In this document: one piece after another, positions 7,649-17,031 of the stretch
Position numbering within the stretch: position 1 is the first letter of the stretch
Layout of the letters: each line of letters opens with the position of its first letter
Assembly (NCBI RefSeq): GCF_004134945.1
Contig: NZ_SBAP01000010.1
Coordinates: 19,524 to 83,523, forward strand
Direction of reading: 5' to 3'
Length of the DNA stretch: 64,000 bases
From: Fusobacterium_C necrophorum_A
GTDB taxonomy: Bacteria; Fusobacteriota; Fusobacteriia; Fusobacteriales; Fusobacteriaceae
The notes under the pieces: model-generated
What the model was told of the DNA's origin: nothing
The model's database searches: none
The model's input: the letters and a program-made list of their open reading frames with translations, nothing else
Translations under genes and position numbers: made by a program

Positions 7649-8401
7649 ATGAGAAGAACTGTGATTGCAGGAAACTGGAAAATGAACAAAACAAATCAAG
7701 AAGCTGTGGAAATGCTTCATCAATTAAAAGAAGAGGTAGCAGGAATTTCCGAAGTGGAGATTGTGATTGGGGCTCCTTTTACTTGCTTAGCAGCTGCAGT
7801 GGAGGAAACACGGGGAAGTAATGTAAAAATTGCTGCAGAAAATGTCTATCCGAAGGATTCCGGAGCCTATACCGGAGAAATTTCTCCCAAGATGTTAAAG
7901 GCAATTGGAGTAGAATATGTTATTTTAGGTCATTCGGAAAGAAGAGAATATTTTCATGAAAGTGATGAGTTCATCAATGAAAAAGTAAAGGCTGTGTTAC
8001 AAGAAGGAATGTTTCCTATTCTTTGTATCGGAGAAAAATTGGAAGACAGAGAAGCGGGAAAGACAAATATGGTCAACGAAAGACAACTTCGAGGAGGTTT
8101 GGCGGGAATTTCCGCAGAAGAGGCGGCGAAGATTATTATTGCCTATGAACCTGTTTGGGCAATTGGAACCGGAAAAACGGCAACTCCTGAATTGGCTCAA
8201 GAAACACATGCGGAAATTCGAAATGTTTTAGTAGCTCTATTCGGTGAAGTTGGACAAAGTATGACAATTCAATATGGAGGTTCCATGAAACCTGAAAATG
8301 CAAAAGAATTATTAGCACAAAAAGATATTGACGGCGGACTGATTGGGGGAGCTTCCTTAGAGGCAAAATCATTCGCAGCCATTGTAAGAGCAGGAAGATA
8401 G
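7649..8401 (+). CDS. tpiA: Triosephosphate isomerase
   Basis: 250 residues, the normal length. It interconverts glyceraldehyde-3-phosphate and dihydroxyacetone phosphate. Visible: the N-terminal NWKMN with the active-site Lys, LGHSERREYF with the catalytic His, AYEPVWAIGTGKTA with the catalytic Glu and loop 6, and the phosphate-binding GGS and GGASL motifs. The family begins MRRTVIAGNWK, which fits the ATG at 7649. However the best Shine-Dalgarno (AAGGAGG, 7599-7605) is next to an in-frame GTG at 7610, so a 13-residue longer form is possible. gpmI follows 14 bases later, giving a glycolytic pair. Confidence 0.95.
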   Translation: MRRTVIAGNWKMNKTNQEAVEMLHQLKEEVAGISEVEIVIGAPFTCLAAAVEETRGSNVKIAAENVYPKDSGAYTGEISPKMLKAIGVEYVILGHSERREYFHESDEFINEKVKAVLQEGMFPILCIGEKLEDREAGKTNMVNERQLRGGLAGISAEEAAKIIIAYEPVWAIGTGKTATPELAQETHAEIRNVLVALFGEVGQSMTIQYGGSMKPENAKELLAQKDIDGGLIGGASLEAKSFAAIVRAGR

Positions 8402-8415
8402 AAGGAGATTAGGAA

Positions 8416-9936
8416 ATGAAAAAGCCGGTAATGTTGGTGATTATGGATGGTTGGGGTATCAATGAGAACAAGGAAGAAAAAAATGCAATCCGAGAAGCAA
8501 AGCCCCATAATCTATTAAGATTGGAGGAAAACTATCCTCATGCGAGGCTGCAAGCTTCGGGAGAAGCGGTAGGTTTGCCGGAAGGACAAATGGGAAACTC
8601 GGAAGTAGGACATTTGAATATCGGAGCGGGCCGAGTTGTCTATCAACCTTTGGTAGAGATCAGCGTGGATATTCGAAAGGGAAATTTTTTCAGAAAAGCG
8701 GCTCTGGTAGAAGCCTTTGAGTATGCAAAGAAGCATCAGCTAAAAATACATTTTGGAGGACTGCTTTCTCCGGGAGGGGTACACTCTCATACGGAGCATT
8801 TATATGGACTCTTAGAAATGGCAAAAAAATATGACCTATCGGAAGTTTATGTGCATGCTTTTTTAGATGGACGAGATACACCACCCTCTTCTGCGATAAA
8901 CTATGTCAAAGAGTTGGAAGAAAAAATGAAAGAGCTCGGTGTCGGAAAGCTTGCCAGTCTATCAGGAAGATACTATGCCATGGATCGGGATAAAAACTGG
9001 GATAGAGTGGAGCTGGCGTATCGAGCTATGGTCTTAGGAGAAGGAAATCAGGGGAAAACAGCCCTGGAAGCCTTGAAAGCTTCCTATGCAGAGGGAAAAA
9101 CGGATGAATTTGTTCTCCCTACCTTACTGGATGAAAGGGGAAAGATAGGACAAGGGGAAGTTTTCATCAATTTCAATTTTCGACCGGACCGAGCCAGAGA
9201 AATAACGAGAGCCTTGAATGATAAAGAGTTTACAGCCTTTCCAAGAGAACATCTGGATTTAAAATTTTACTGTATGAGACAATACGATACCAGCATAGAA
9301 GCAAAGGTTATCTATGAAGATAAAAATATTGTGAACACCTTCGGGGAAGTCATATCCAAAGAGGGATTAAAACAACTGAGAACGGCAGAAACTGAAAAAT
9401 ATGCTCATGTGACTTTTTTCTTTAACGGAGGAAAAGAAACACAATATGAGGGAGAAGATAGAATTTTGGTGCCGTCCCCTAAAGTAGCCACCTATGATTT
9501 GCAGCCGGAAATGTCCGCTTATGAAGTGACGGAAGGAGTGTTGGAGGCTTTAGAGAAAGATATCTATGATGTTATCATTTTAAATTTTGCAAATACGGAT
9601 ATGGTAGGACACACCGGAGTTATGGAAGCTACCGTGAAAGCAGTGCAAGCAGTTGATACATGCATAGGGAAAATAGCGGATAAAATTTTAGAAAAAGACG
9701 GAGTATTATTGATTACGGCAGATCATGGAAATGCGGATTTGATGGAAGATCCTTTTACGAAGGTTCCGTTTACCGCTCATACGACAAATGAAGTTCCATG
9801 TATTTTGGTATCCAATCGTTATCGGGATGTTACTTTAAAAAGTGGAGCTCTATGTGATTTAGCCCCTACTTTACTGCATTTTCTAGGGATTGAACAGCCG
9901 GTGGAAATGAACGGAAGCTGTTTGCTGGAGAAGTAA
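8416..9936 (+). CDS. gpmI: 2,3-bisphosphoglycerate-independent phosphoglycerate mutase
   Basis: 506 residues, full length. This Mn-dependent alkaline-phosphatase-superfamily enzyme converts 3-phosphoglycerate to 2-phosphoglycerate. MDGWGIN at the start holds the first metal Asp; Ser62 in GNSEVGHLNIGAGR is the phosphoserine nucleophile; metal ligands near the C-terminus are in TDMVGHTG and TADHGNAD. It is transcribed with tpiA and followed by a terminator. Confidence 0.96.
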   Translation: MKKPVMLVIMDGWGINENKEEKNAIREAKPHNLLRLEENYPHARLQASGEAVGLPEGQMGNSEVGHLNIGAGRVVYQPLVEISVDIRKGNFFRKAALVEAFEYAKKHQLKIHFGGLLSPGGVHSHTEHLYGLLEMAKKYDLSEVYVHAFLDGRDTPPSSAINYVKELEEKMKELGVGKLASLSGRYYAMDRDKNWDRVELAYRAMVLGEGNQGKTALEALKASYAEGKTDEFVLPTLLDERGKIGQGEVFINFNFRPDRAREITRALNDKEFTAFPREHLDLKFYCMRQYDTSIEAKVIYEDKNIVNTFGEVISKEGLKQLRTAETEKYAHVTFFFNGGKETQYEGEDRILVPSPKVATYDLQPEMSAYEVTEGVLEALEKDIYDVIILNFANTDMVGHTGVMEATVKAVQAVDTCIGKIADKILEKDGVLLITADHGNADLMEDPFTKVPFTAHTTNEVPCILVSNRYRDVTLKSGALCDLAPTLLHFLGIEQPVEMNGSCLLEK

Positions 9937-9951
9937 AAAACTTGAGATTAC

Positions 9952-9982
9952 AAGCAGTTAGAAAAGTCTAGCTGCTTTTTCT
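9952..9982 (+). terminator. Rho-independent terminator after gpmI
   Basis: Ten-base stem aagcagttag/ctagctgctt (one G-U pair) with a 6-base loop, followed by TTTTT-C-TTT. Confidence 0.8.
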
Positions 9983-10092
9983 TTCAAGGATTCATAATAT
10001 ATACATATTTTTTATAGAATCATCAATAATCTATATAGTTTATGAAAGAGTAGTAAAAAAGGGACTTTACTGCCAAAAATAAAACAAGGCGA

Positions 10093-10121
10093 TTGACAAA
10101 AGAACATAAATATGGTAAAAA
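10093..10121 (+). promoter_or_regulatory. Possible promoter of the NhaC-like gene
   Basis: A perfect TTGACA (10093-10098) is followed after 17 bases by a weak -10 (TAAAAA, 10116-10121). Confidence 0.4.
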
Positions 10122-10159
10122 GAGAGCATAGTAACATATTTATAGGGAGGGAAAAATTT

Positions 10160-11644
10160 ATGAAAGCGTTTTTGAAATTGAGTCCGGTATTGGTATTGGC
10201 GGCTTTGATGGTAGTTGGATATGATGCTTTGATTGCAGCACCCATAGCAACCATATATGCTTGTGTGGTGGCCATGTTAACAGAAAAAACAAAATTTCAA
10301 TCTGTCATTGATGCGGCAATTGCCAGTGTAAGAGAAATTCAAGTAGCTTTGTTTATCTTGATGATTGCTTATGCCATGGCGGAAGCGTTTATGTCCACAG
10401 GAGTAGGAGCTTCTATTATCATCATTGCTTTGAAATTTGGAATTACCGGGAAAACAGTCGCTTTGGTAGGAGCGATCGTTACCGCAGTTCTGTCCATTGC
10501 AACAGGAACGTCTTGGGGAACTTTCGCAGCCTGTGCACCGGTATTTTTATGGTTAAATCATATTGTAGGAGGAAGCATTACTTTAACCTTAGGAGCTATT
10601 GCAGGGGGAGCTTGTTTTGGAGATAATATCGGATTGATTTCCGATACTACCATTGTGTCTTCCGGAATTCAAGGGGTAGAAGTTGTTAGAAGAATTCGAC
10701 ACCAAGGAGTTTGGTCAGGATTGGTCTTATTGTCGGGAGTGATTCTGTTTGGAGTATTTGGAGTGGTAATGAACTTGCCTTCCACGGTTGGAGATGCTGC
10801 GGAAGCAATTTCTAAAATTACTCCGGAAGTATGGACTCAATTGGCAGAAAAAAGAGAATCTGCGGTTAAATTATTGGAACAAGTACAAGCAGGAGTACCG
10901 TTATATATGGTAATACCTTTGATTGTTGTATTGGTTTTAGCTTTTGCAGGATTTCAAACATTTATCTGTTTATTCTCAGGAGTTATCTTGTCCTATGTCT
11001 TCGGATATTTTGCAGGAACGGTAGGAACGATCAATGAATACTTGGATATGTGTATGGAAGGTTTTGCCTCTGCAGGAGGATGGGTTGTTGTTATGATGAT
11101 GTGGGTAGCCGCCTTCGGTGGAGTCATGAAGATGATGAATGCTTTCCGACCTCTTTCCGATTTATTAGGAAGAATGGCGAGAAATGTAAGACAATTGATG
11201 TTCTTCAATGGGTGTCTGTCTATTTTCGGAAACGCAGCTCTTGCAGATGAAATGGCACAAATTGTAACGATTGGACCTATTATCAAAGAATTGGTAGAAG
11301 AAAATATTGAAGCTTCCGAAGAGGATATGTATATCTTGAAATTGAGAAATGCAACTTTCTCCGATGCGATGGGTGTATTTGGATCCCAATTGATTCCATG
11401 GCACGTATATATCGGATATTATTTAGGAATTATCGGAATTGTATATCCAATTTATGAATTCAAACCGATTGATTTGATTCAATATAATTTTATTGCGTAT
11501 ATTGCGGTTATCAGTATGTTGGTATTAACTTTAACAGGATTGGATCGCTTAGTTCCGTTGTTTGCTCTTCCGGCAGAGCCGAAAGTTCGATTGAGAACAA
11601 AAGAGGAAAGAGAAGCTTATATGAACGCTAAAAAAGAAAAATAA
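10160..11644 (+). CDS. NhaC-family Na+/H+ antiporter-like membrane protein
   Basis: 494 residues with about a dozen hydrophobic segments. The stretch ATGTSWGTFAACAPVF followed by GGACFGDNIGLISDTTIVSS is the conserved core of the NhaC family (Gly-Asp-Asn and Ser-Asp-Thr within membrane segments). Family members exchange Na+ for H+, or malate/lactate with Na+ in one branch; the substrate here is not determined. The start at 10160 is set by GGGAGG at 10145-10150 and by the following hydrophobic helix. Single gene with its own promoter and terminator. Confidence 0.82.
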   Translation: MKAFLKLSPVLVLAALMVVGYDALIAAPIATIYACVVAMLTEKTKFQSVIDAAIASVREIQVALFILMIAYAMAEAFMSTGVGASIIIIALKFGITGKTVALVGAIVTAVLSIATGTSWGTFAACAPVFLWLNHIVGGSITLTLGAIAGGACFGDNIGLISDTTIVSSGIQGVEVVRRIRHQGVWSGLVLLSGVILFGVFGVVMNLPSTVGDAAEAISKITPEVWTQLAEKRESAVKLLEQVQAGVPLYMVIPLIVVLVLAFAGFQTFICLFSGVILSYVFGYFAGTVGTINEYLDMCMEGFASAGGWVVVMMMWVAAFGGVMKMMNAFRPLSDLLGRMARNVRQLMFFNGCLSIFGNAALADEMAQIVTIGPIIKELVEENIEASEEDMYILKLRNATFSDAMGVFGSQLIPWHVYIGYYLGIIGIVYPIYEFKPIDLIQYNFIAYIAVISMLVLTLTGLDRLVPLFALPAEPKVRLRTKEEREAYMNAKKEK

Positions 11645-11663
11645 GAATTGGTATTGAAATATC

Positions 11664-11695
11664 AAGCTATGGGGTAGGTGCTCCATAGCTTTTTT
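11664..11695 (+). terminator. Rho-independent terminator after the antiporter gene
   Basis: Nine-base stem aagctatgg/ccatagctt with a 10-base loop, followed by TTTTTT. Confidence 0.8.
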
Positions 11696-11711
11696 ATTTT
11701 CTTTCCTCAGG

Positions 11712-11740
11712 TTTACAAAAAAGAGCTTTTGTGTTAGAAT
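11712..11740 (+). promoter_or_regulatory. Predicted promoter of the ACT/UPF0210 pair
   Basis: TTTACA (11712-11717), 17-base spacer, TAGAAT (11735-11740). Confidence 0.65.
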
Positions 11741-11812
11741 GTTGAAATACAAGAAAATTATATTGAAATAAAAAGAAAATGAAGTTGTTTTCAAGATAAA
11801 GGAGGGATGGAA

Positions 11813-12082
11813 ATGAAATGTATCATTACAGTATTGGGAACAGATAAAGTGGGAATTATTGCAAAAGTCTGTACTTATCTATCTGAAGTAAATATTAATA
11901 TTTTGGATATTTCTCAAACGATTATCGGGGGATATTTTAACATGATGATGATTGTAGATATAACAGAAGCTACTAAAAAAATGGAAGAAGTGAACGAAGA
12001 GCTTCTAAAGATCGGGGAAAAAATGGGAGTTATTATTACGACACAACATGAAGACATTTTTAACTGTATGCATCGAGTGTAA
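11813..12082 (+). CDS. ACT-domain protein (UPF0237 type)
   Basis: 89 residues consisting of a single ACT domain: MKCIITVLGTDKVGIIAKVC is the beta-alpha start with the ligand-binding turn, then INILDISQTI. ACT domains bind small metabolites, usually amino acids. The second ATG (11813) is preferred over the one at 11807 because GGAGGG at 11801-11806 would touch the first. It lies 26 bases before the UPF0210 gene, a pairing conserved in many bacteria, which suggests it regulates or assembles with that protein. Confidence 0.88.
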   Translation: MKCIITVLGTDKVGIIAKVCTYLSEVNINILDISQTIIGGYFNMMMIVDITEATKKMEEVNEELLKIGEKMGVIITTQHEDIFNCMHRV

Positions 12083-12108
12083 TGGAGAGAAAAAACTAGG
12101 AGGACAAT

Positions 12109-13467
12109 ATGATTTCCAGAGTAGAAATTCAGGAAACAAATCGTATGATAGCAGAAGCAAAATTGGATGTAAGAACGATTACCATGGGAATCAGTCTAAT
12201 TGACTGTGCAGATCCCGATGTGGAAAAATTTAATGAAAAAATTTATAAAAAAATAACCAGCTATGCGAAAGATTTAGTAAAAGTCGGAGATGACATTGCA
12301 AAGCAGTTTGGAATTCCGGTAGTAAACAAAAGAATATCGGTAACCCCCATAGCCATTGCTGCGGCATCTTGCAAGACAGACTCTTATGTAAGTATCGCCG
12401 AGACTTTGGATAGAGCTGCAAAAGATTGTGGAGTTAATTTTATAGGAGGCTTTTCAGCCTTAGTTCAAAAAGGATGTACCCCGTCGGATATTCTTCTCAT
12501 GAAATCTATTCCGGAGGCTATGAATATAACAGAGCATGTATGTTCTTCCGTCAATGTTGGAACTTCTCGAAATGGACTGAATATGGATGCGATCAAAATG
12601 ATGGGAGAAATTATTAAAGAAACAGCGGAGCTGACTCAAGACAGAGATGGAATTGGTTGTGCGAAGTTAGTTGTCTTCTGTAATGCCGTGGAAGATAATC
12701 CGTTTATGGCAGGGGCTTTTCATGGAGTGGGAGAAGCAGATTGTGTTATCAATGTAGGAGTTAGCGGTCCCGGAGTTGTCAAGAGAGCTTTGGAAGAAGT
12801 GAGAGAGGGAGATTTTGAAATTCTTTGTGAAACTGTCAAAAAAACCGCATTTAAGATTACCCGTGTGGGACAAATTGTAGCACAGGAAGCTGCGAGAAGA
12901 TTAAAAGTTCCTTTTGGAATTATTGATCTGTCCTTAGCACCTACACCGGCAGTTGGAGACAGTGTGGGGGAAATTTTTCAAGAAATGGGCTTGGAATGTG
13001 CCGGAGCTCCGGGAACAACGGCAGCCCTTGCAATTTTAAACGATAATGTAAAAAAAGGAGGAGTTATGGCTTCCTCCTATGTTGGAGGATTAAGCGGAGC
13101 TTTTATTCCGGTAAGTGAAGATCACGCTATGATAGAGGCGGTGGAACGAGGGGCTCTCAGTTTGGAAAAATTAGAAGCAATGACTTGCGTATGTTCCGTC
13201 GGATTAGATATGATTGCCATTCCGGGAGATACTTCAGCATCCACAATTTCAGGTATTATTGCTGATGAAGCCGCAATAGGAATGGTGAATCATAAAACAA
13301 CAGCTACGAGATTGATTCCCGTTGTTGGAAAAACAGTGGGAGAGCAGGTTGAATTTGGAGGACTTTTGGGTCGAGCTCCCATCATGAGAGTAAATTCTTT
13401 CAGCTGTGAAAAGTTTATTCGTCGAGGGGGACGAGTTCCCGCTCCTATTCACAGTTTTAAAAATTAA
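12109..13467 (+). CDS. UPF0210 / DUF711 family protein
   Basis: 452 residues of the UPF0210 family, which is related to glycyl-radical-enzyme folds (PFL-like superfamily) but has no established reaction. Recognisable family blocks include the N-terminal LDVRTITMGISLIDCAD and Gly-rich segments such as GGFSALVQKGC and CVINVGVSGPGVVKRALEE. Cytosolic, no signal. Co-transcribed with the ACT protein just upstream. I can add nothing firm on function. Confidence 0.88.
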   Translation: MISRVEIQETNRMIAEAKLDVRTITMGISLIDCADPDVEKFNEKIYKKITSYAKDLVKVGDDIAKQFGIPVVNKRISVTPIAIAAASCKTDSYVSIAETLDRAAKDCGVNFIGGFSALVQKGCTPSDILLMKSIPEAMNITEHVCSSVNVGTSRNGLNMDAIKMMGEIIKETAELTQDRDGIGCAKLVVFCNAVEDNPFMAGAFHGVGEADCVINVGVSGPGVVKRALEEVREGDFEILCETVKKTAFKITRVGQIVAQEAARRLKVPFGIIDLSLAPTPAVGDSVGEIFQEMGLECAGAPGTTAALAILNDNVKKGGVMASSYVGGLSGAFIPVSEDHAMIEAVERGALSLEKLEAMTCVCSVGLDMIAIPGDTSASTISGIIADEAAIGMVNHKTTATRLIPVVGKTVGEQVEFGGLLGRAPIMRVNSFSCEKFIRRGGRVPAPIHSFKN

Positions 13468-13470
13468 GAA

Positions 13471-13499
13471 TTTACTTTAGAAATGAGATATGCTACAAT
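13471..13499 (+). promoter_or_regulatory. Predicted ychF promoter
   Basis: TTTACT (13471-13476), 17-base spacer, extended -10 TGC-TACAAT (TACAAT at 13494-13499). Confidence 0.65.
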
Positions 13500-13531
13500 G
13501 AAAAGCAATATTAATTTGGGAGGAAAGAAGA

Positions 13532-14626
13532 ATGATAGGAATTGGAATTGTGGGTTTGCCAAATGTCGGGAAATCTACTTTATTTAATGCAATTACAAAA
13601 GCAGGAGCGGCGGAAGCGGCAAACTATCCCTTTTGTACTATAGAACCAAATGTCGGAATGGTAACCGTTCCGGATGAAAGGCTGCAAGCTTTGGCGGAGA
13701 TTATTCAACCGCAGAGAATCGTAGCGGCGACGGTAGAGTTCGTGGATATTGCAGGACTTGTGAAAGGAGCGGCCCAAGGAGAGGGCTTGGGAAATAAATT
13801 TCTATCCAATATTCGTTCTACAGCAGCTATTTGTCAAGTAGTAAGGTGTTTTGAAGATGAGAATGTGGTACATGTAGACGGTTCTGTCGATCCGATTCGA
13901 GATATTGAGGTTATCAACTCGGAATTGATTTTTGCGGATTTGGAAACAGTGGATAAAGCAATCGAAAAACACAAAAAATTGGCTCAGAATAAAATAAAAG
14001 AATCTGTGGAATTGATGTCGGTACTTCCTAAGGCGAAGGCACATTTGGAAAATTTTCAATTGTTGAAAACCTTTTCTTTCACGGAAGCGGAGAAGGCTCT
14101 TTTGAAAAATTATCAACTTTTAACTTTAAAACCTATGATTTTTGCCGCAAATGTCGCAGAGGATGATTTGGCGGAGGGGAATTCCTATGTGGAAAAGGTA
14201 AAGGAGTATGCAGAAAAAATGGGATCGGAAGTGGTCATTGTATCTGCAAAAGTGGAAGCGGAATTGCAAGAAATGGACGAAGAAAGCAGACAGGAATTTT
14301 TGGAATCCTTGGGAGTGAAAGAAGCAGGATTAAATCGTTTGATTCGAGCCGGATTTAAACTTCTTGGCTTACAAACCTATTTTACGGCAGGAGTGAAAGA
14401 GGTCAGAGCATGGACCATCCACATTGGAGATACGGCTCCAAGGGCTGCAGGAGAAATTCATACGGATTTTGAAAAAGGATTTATTCGAGCGAAAGTGGTA
14501 TCCTATCAGGATTTTATTCAATACAAAGGTTGGAAGGGTGCACAGGAAGTTGGAGTTCTTCGATTGGAAGGAAAAGAGTATACGGTACAAGACGGAGATT
14601 TGATGGAATTTTTATTCAATGTTTAA
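13532..14626 (+). CDS. ychF: Ribosome-binding ATPase YchF (Obg/OLA1 family)
   Basis: 364 residues. The P-loop is GLPNVGKST (about residues 8-16), switch II follows in FVDIAGLVKGAAQGEGLGNKF, and NxxE (ANVAEDDL) replaces the NKxD of GTPases, consistent with ATP preference. The C-terminal TGS domain ends with YTVQDGDLMEFLFNV. Binds ribosomes and has roles in stress responses in other bacteria. Monocistronic, followed by the rpmF promoter. Confidence 0.95.
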   Translation: MIGIGIVGLPNVGKSTLFNAITKAGAAEAANYPFCTIEPNVGMVTVPDERLQALAEIIQPQRIVAATVEFVDIAGLVKGAAQGEGLGNKFLSNIRSTAAICQVVRCFEDENVVHVDGSVDPIRDIEVINSELIFADLETVDKAIEKHKKLAQNKIKESVELMSVLPKAKAHLENFQLLKTFSFTEAEKALLKNYQLLTLKPMIFAANVAEDDLAEGNSYVEKVKEYAEKMGSEVVIVSAKVEAELQEMDEESRQEFLESLGVKEAGLNRLIRAGFKLLGLQTYFTAGVKEVRAWTIHIGDTAPRAAGEIHTDFEKGFIRAKVVSYQDFIQYKGWKGAQEVGVLRLEGKEYTVQDGDLMEFLFNV

Positions 14627-14634
14627 AAATATAC

Positions 14635-14663
14635 TTGACAATACATAAAAAACCTTGTAGAAT
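14635..14663 (+). promoter_or_regulatory. Predicted rpmF promoter
   Basis: TTGACA (14635-14640), 17-base spacer, TAGAAT (14658-14663). It lies nine bases after the ychF stop. Confidence 0.75.
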
Positions 14664-14705
14664 ATTTGGGTATAGAATTCAAGAGTGTGTAGAGGAGGTA
14701 GAGAA

Positions 14706-14888
14706 ATGGCAGTACCTAAGAAAAAGACTTCAAAGGCAAAAAAGAACATGAGAAGATCTCATCATGCATTGGCAGGAATCAGCTTATCTATTTGTAGCAA
14801 ATGTGGAGCACCTAAGAGACAACACAGAGTTTGTTTGGAATGTGGAGATTACAACGGAAAACAAGTTCTTGCAGCGGAAGCGGAATAA
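14706..14888 (+). CDS. rpmF: 50S ribosomal protein L32
   Basis: 60 residues, normal for bL32. MAVPKKKTSKAKKNMRRSHHA is the canonical basic N-terminus. It is the zinc-binding form, with C30-x2-C33 and C43-x2-C46. The gene sits directly upstream of the plsX-fab cluster, as in many bacteria, but here a terminator and a new promoter region separate them. Confidence 0.96.
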   Translation: MAVPKKKTSKAKKNMRRSHHALAGISLSICSKCGAPKRQHRVCLECGDYNGKQVLAAEAE

Positions 14889-14900
14889 TAAAAAAGTGAG

Positions 14901-14923
14901 AGCAAGAGTATTCTTGCTTTTTT
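14901..14923 (+). terminator. Rho-independent terminator after rpmF
   Basis: Seven-base stem agcaaga/tcttgct with loop gtat, followed by TTTTTT. Confidence 0.8.
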
Positions 14924-14992
14924 CTTGTTTAAAAAATAACATACGTTTTTTAATTTTGATATTAAAACATATCTTTTTTGTAATTTTTCTTG

Positions 14993-14998
14993 TATAAT
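14993..14998 (+). promoter_or_regulatory. Possible -10 box for the plsX-fab operon
   Basis: TATAAT 33 bases before the plsX ATG in a T-rich stretch; no convincing -35 box. Confidence 0.4.
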
Positions 14999-15030
14999 AT
15001 AAAGCAAAGTAAAAATACAAGGAGGCATCC

Positions 15031-16032
15031 ATGAAGATTGCGTTAGATGCTATGAGTGGAGATTATGCTCCCCATTCCACAATAGAGGGGGCAGTGTTAT
15101 TTACAAAGGAGATAACGGAAACAGAAATTATTTTAGTGGGCAAAGAAGAAGTGATCGAACAGGAACTGAAAAAATATAAGTATGACAGAAGCAGAATTCA
15201 GGTGTATAATGCCAGAGAAGTCATAGAAATGACGGATCACCCGATAGAAGCAATAAAAACGAAGAAAGATTCTTCTATGAATGTTGCTTTGGATTTGGTA
15301 AAACAGGGAAAGGCGAGTGCCTGTGTTTCTTCCGGAAATACAGGAGCTCTTTTGAGTGCGAGTCAATTGAAATTAAAAAGAATTAAGGGAGTATTACGAC
15401 CTGCCATTGCTTCTGTGTTTCCTTCCAAACATGGACAGATTGTGATGTTGGATTTGGGAGCGACTTCAGATTGCAAGGCGGAATATTTAAATCAATTTTC
15501 CAGTTTGGCTTCCAAATATGCAGAATTACTATTAGGAATGGAGAGACCCAGAGTCGGACTTTTGAATATTGGAGAAGAAGTGGGAAAGGGAAATGAATTA
15601 ACACGAGAAGCTTACACTTTGTTACAACAAAATCAAAGTATTCACTTTATCGGAAATATTGAGGCAACTCAAATGTTGGAAGGAGGAGTGGATGTTGTTG
15701 TCACAGACGGATTTACCGGAAATATGGTATTAAAAACAGCGGAAGGAACTGCAAAATTGATTACCTCCTTTTTAAAAGAGATGATACAGGAAAGTATTTT
15801 ATCAAAAATCGGAGCTTTGTTCTTACGGAAAACTTTTATGCATTTGAAAGAGAAAATGGATTCTTCGGAGTATGGAGGAGCAATTTTCTTAGGTTTACAT
15901 AATATTTCTATCAAAGCACATGGAAATTCAAATGCGAATGGAATTAAAAATGCCTTGAAAGTGGCGGATAAATTTAGTAAAATAAATCTGATAGAACAAC
16001 TAAAGAAAGTAATAGAGGAGGAAACAAATTGA
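15031..16032 (+). CDS. plsX: Phosphate acyltransferase PlsX
   Basis: 333 residues. PlsX makes acyl-phosphate from acyl-ACP, feeding the first acylation in phospholipid synthesis; it is a peripheral membrane enzyme. Typical blocks: the N-terminal IALDAMSGDYAP, SSGNTGALLSAS, and the C-terminal YGGAIFLGL with HGNSNANGIKNAL. Its stop overlaps the fabH start by four bases (TTGA), so the two are translationally coupled at the head of the fatty-acid cluster. Confidence 0.96.
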   Translation: MKIALDAMSGDYAPHSTIEGAVLFTKEITETEIILVGKEEVIEQELKKYKYDRSRIQVYNAREVIEMTDHPIEAIKTKKDSSMNVALDLVKQGKASACVSSGNTGALLSASQLKLKRIKGVLRPAIASVFPSKHGQIVMLDLGATSDCKAEYLNQFSSLASKYAELLLGMERPRVGLLNIGEEVGKGNELTREAYTLLQQNQSIHFIGNIEATQMLEGGVDVVVTDGFTGNMVLKTAEGTAKLITSFLKEMIQESILSKIGALFLRKTFMHLKEKMDSSEYGGAIFLGLHNISIKAHGNSNANGIKNALKVADKFSKINLIEQLKKVIEEETN

Positions 16033-17015
16033 AAAGCGTGGGAATAAAGGGTTTGAGTTCTTATGTTCCGGAAAGAATTATGACAAATTTTGAATTTGAA
16101 AAAATAATAGATACTTCAGATGAATGGATTCGAACGAGAACGGGAATTGAGGAGAGAAGATTTGCTTCTCCTGAACAGGCAACCTCAGATTTATGTTATG
16201 AGGCAACACAAAAATTACTGGCAAGCATGAAAATGGATCCTCAAGAAATTGATTTTATCATGGTATGTACCTGTACTCCGGATTATCCGGTTCCAAGTAC
16301 AGCCTGTGTTTTACAAAGTAAATTAAATTTATTGGGAGTTCCGGCAGTTGACATCAATGCGGCTTGTAGTGGGTTTATGTATGGGTTGACAATGGCAACT
16401 TCTATGGTACAAACCGGATTATACAAAAATGTTCTGGTAATTGGGGCGGAAACCTTATCCAGAATTATGGACATGCAAGATAGAAATACCTGTGTATTAT
16501 TTGGAGACGGGGCTGCCGCCGCCATCATAGGAGAAGTGGAAGAAGGGAGCGGTATTTTAGCGACTCATTTGGGAGCAGAGGGAGAAGATGAGGGAATTCT
16601 TCAAATTCCCGGAGGAGGATCCAGGTATCCTTCTACTTTAGAGAGTGTCCATGCCAAGAAACAATTTGTGCAAATGAAAGGACAAAATGTCTATAAATTT
16701 GCAGTGCATGCTTTGCCGGAAGCGACTTTAGCCGCTTTGGAGAAGGCAAAAGTGGAAGCTTCTCAAATTGCACGTTTTTTCCCACATCAAGCGAATTTGA
16801 GAATTATTGAAGCAGCGGCAAAACGAATGAATGTATCTTCGGATAAATTTCATGTCAATTTACATAAGGTAGGAAATACTTCCGCCGCTTCTGTCGGATT
16901 GGCACTTGCCGATGCTTTGGAAAAAGGAATGGTAAAAAAAGGAGATTATATTGCTCTGACAGGATTTGGAGCGGGCTTGACCTATGGTTCTGTCGTTATG
17001 AAATGGGCATATTAA
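16029..17015 (+). CDS. fabH: 3-oxoacyl-ACP synthase III
   Basis: 328 residues. It condenses acetyl-CoA with malonyl-ACP to start fatty-acid synthesis. The catalytic triad is visible: Cys113 in NAACSGFMYG, His in FFPHQANLRI and Asn in KVGNTSAAS. It starts with TTG (16029), preceded by GAGGAGG and overlapping the plsX stop by four bases. Confidence 0.96.
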   Translation: MKSVGIKGLSSYVPERIMTNFEFEKIIDTSDEWIRTRTGIEERRFASPEQATSDLCYEATQKLLASMKMDPQEIDFIMVCTCTPDYPVPSTACVLQSKLNLLGVPAVDINAACSGFMYGLTMATSMVQTGLYKNVLVIGAETLSRIMDMQDRNTCVLFGDGAAAAIIGEVEEGSGILATHLGAEGEDEGILQIPGGGSRYPSTLESVHAKKQFVQMKGQNVYKFAVHALPEATLAALEKAKVEASQIARFFPHQANLRIIEAAAKRMNVSSDKFHVNLHKVGNTSAASVGLALADALEKGMVKKGDYIALTGFGAGLTYGSVVMKWAY

Positions 17016-17031
17016 TAATAAGGAGGAAGTT

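Noticed and set aside
7606..7821. 71-codon frame at the start of tpiA
   Set aside because: It is an out-of-frame shadow of the tpiA leader and 5' end; the composition (Lys, Asn, Cys and Ser runs) is not protein-like.
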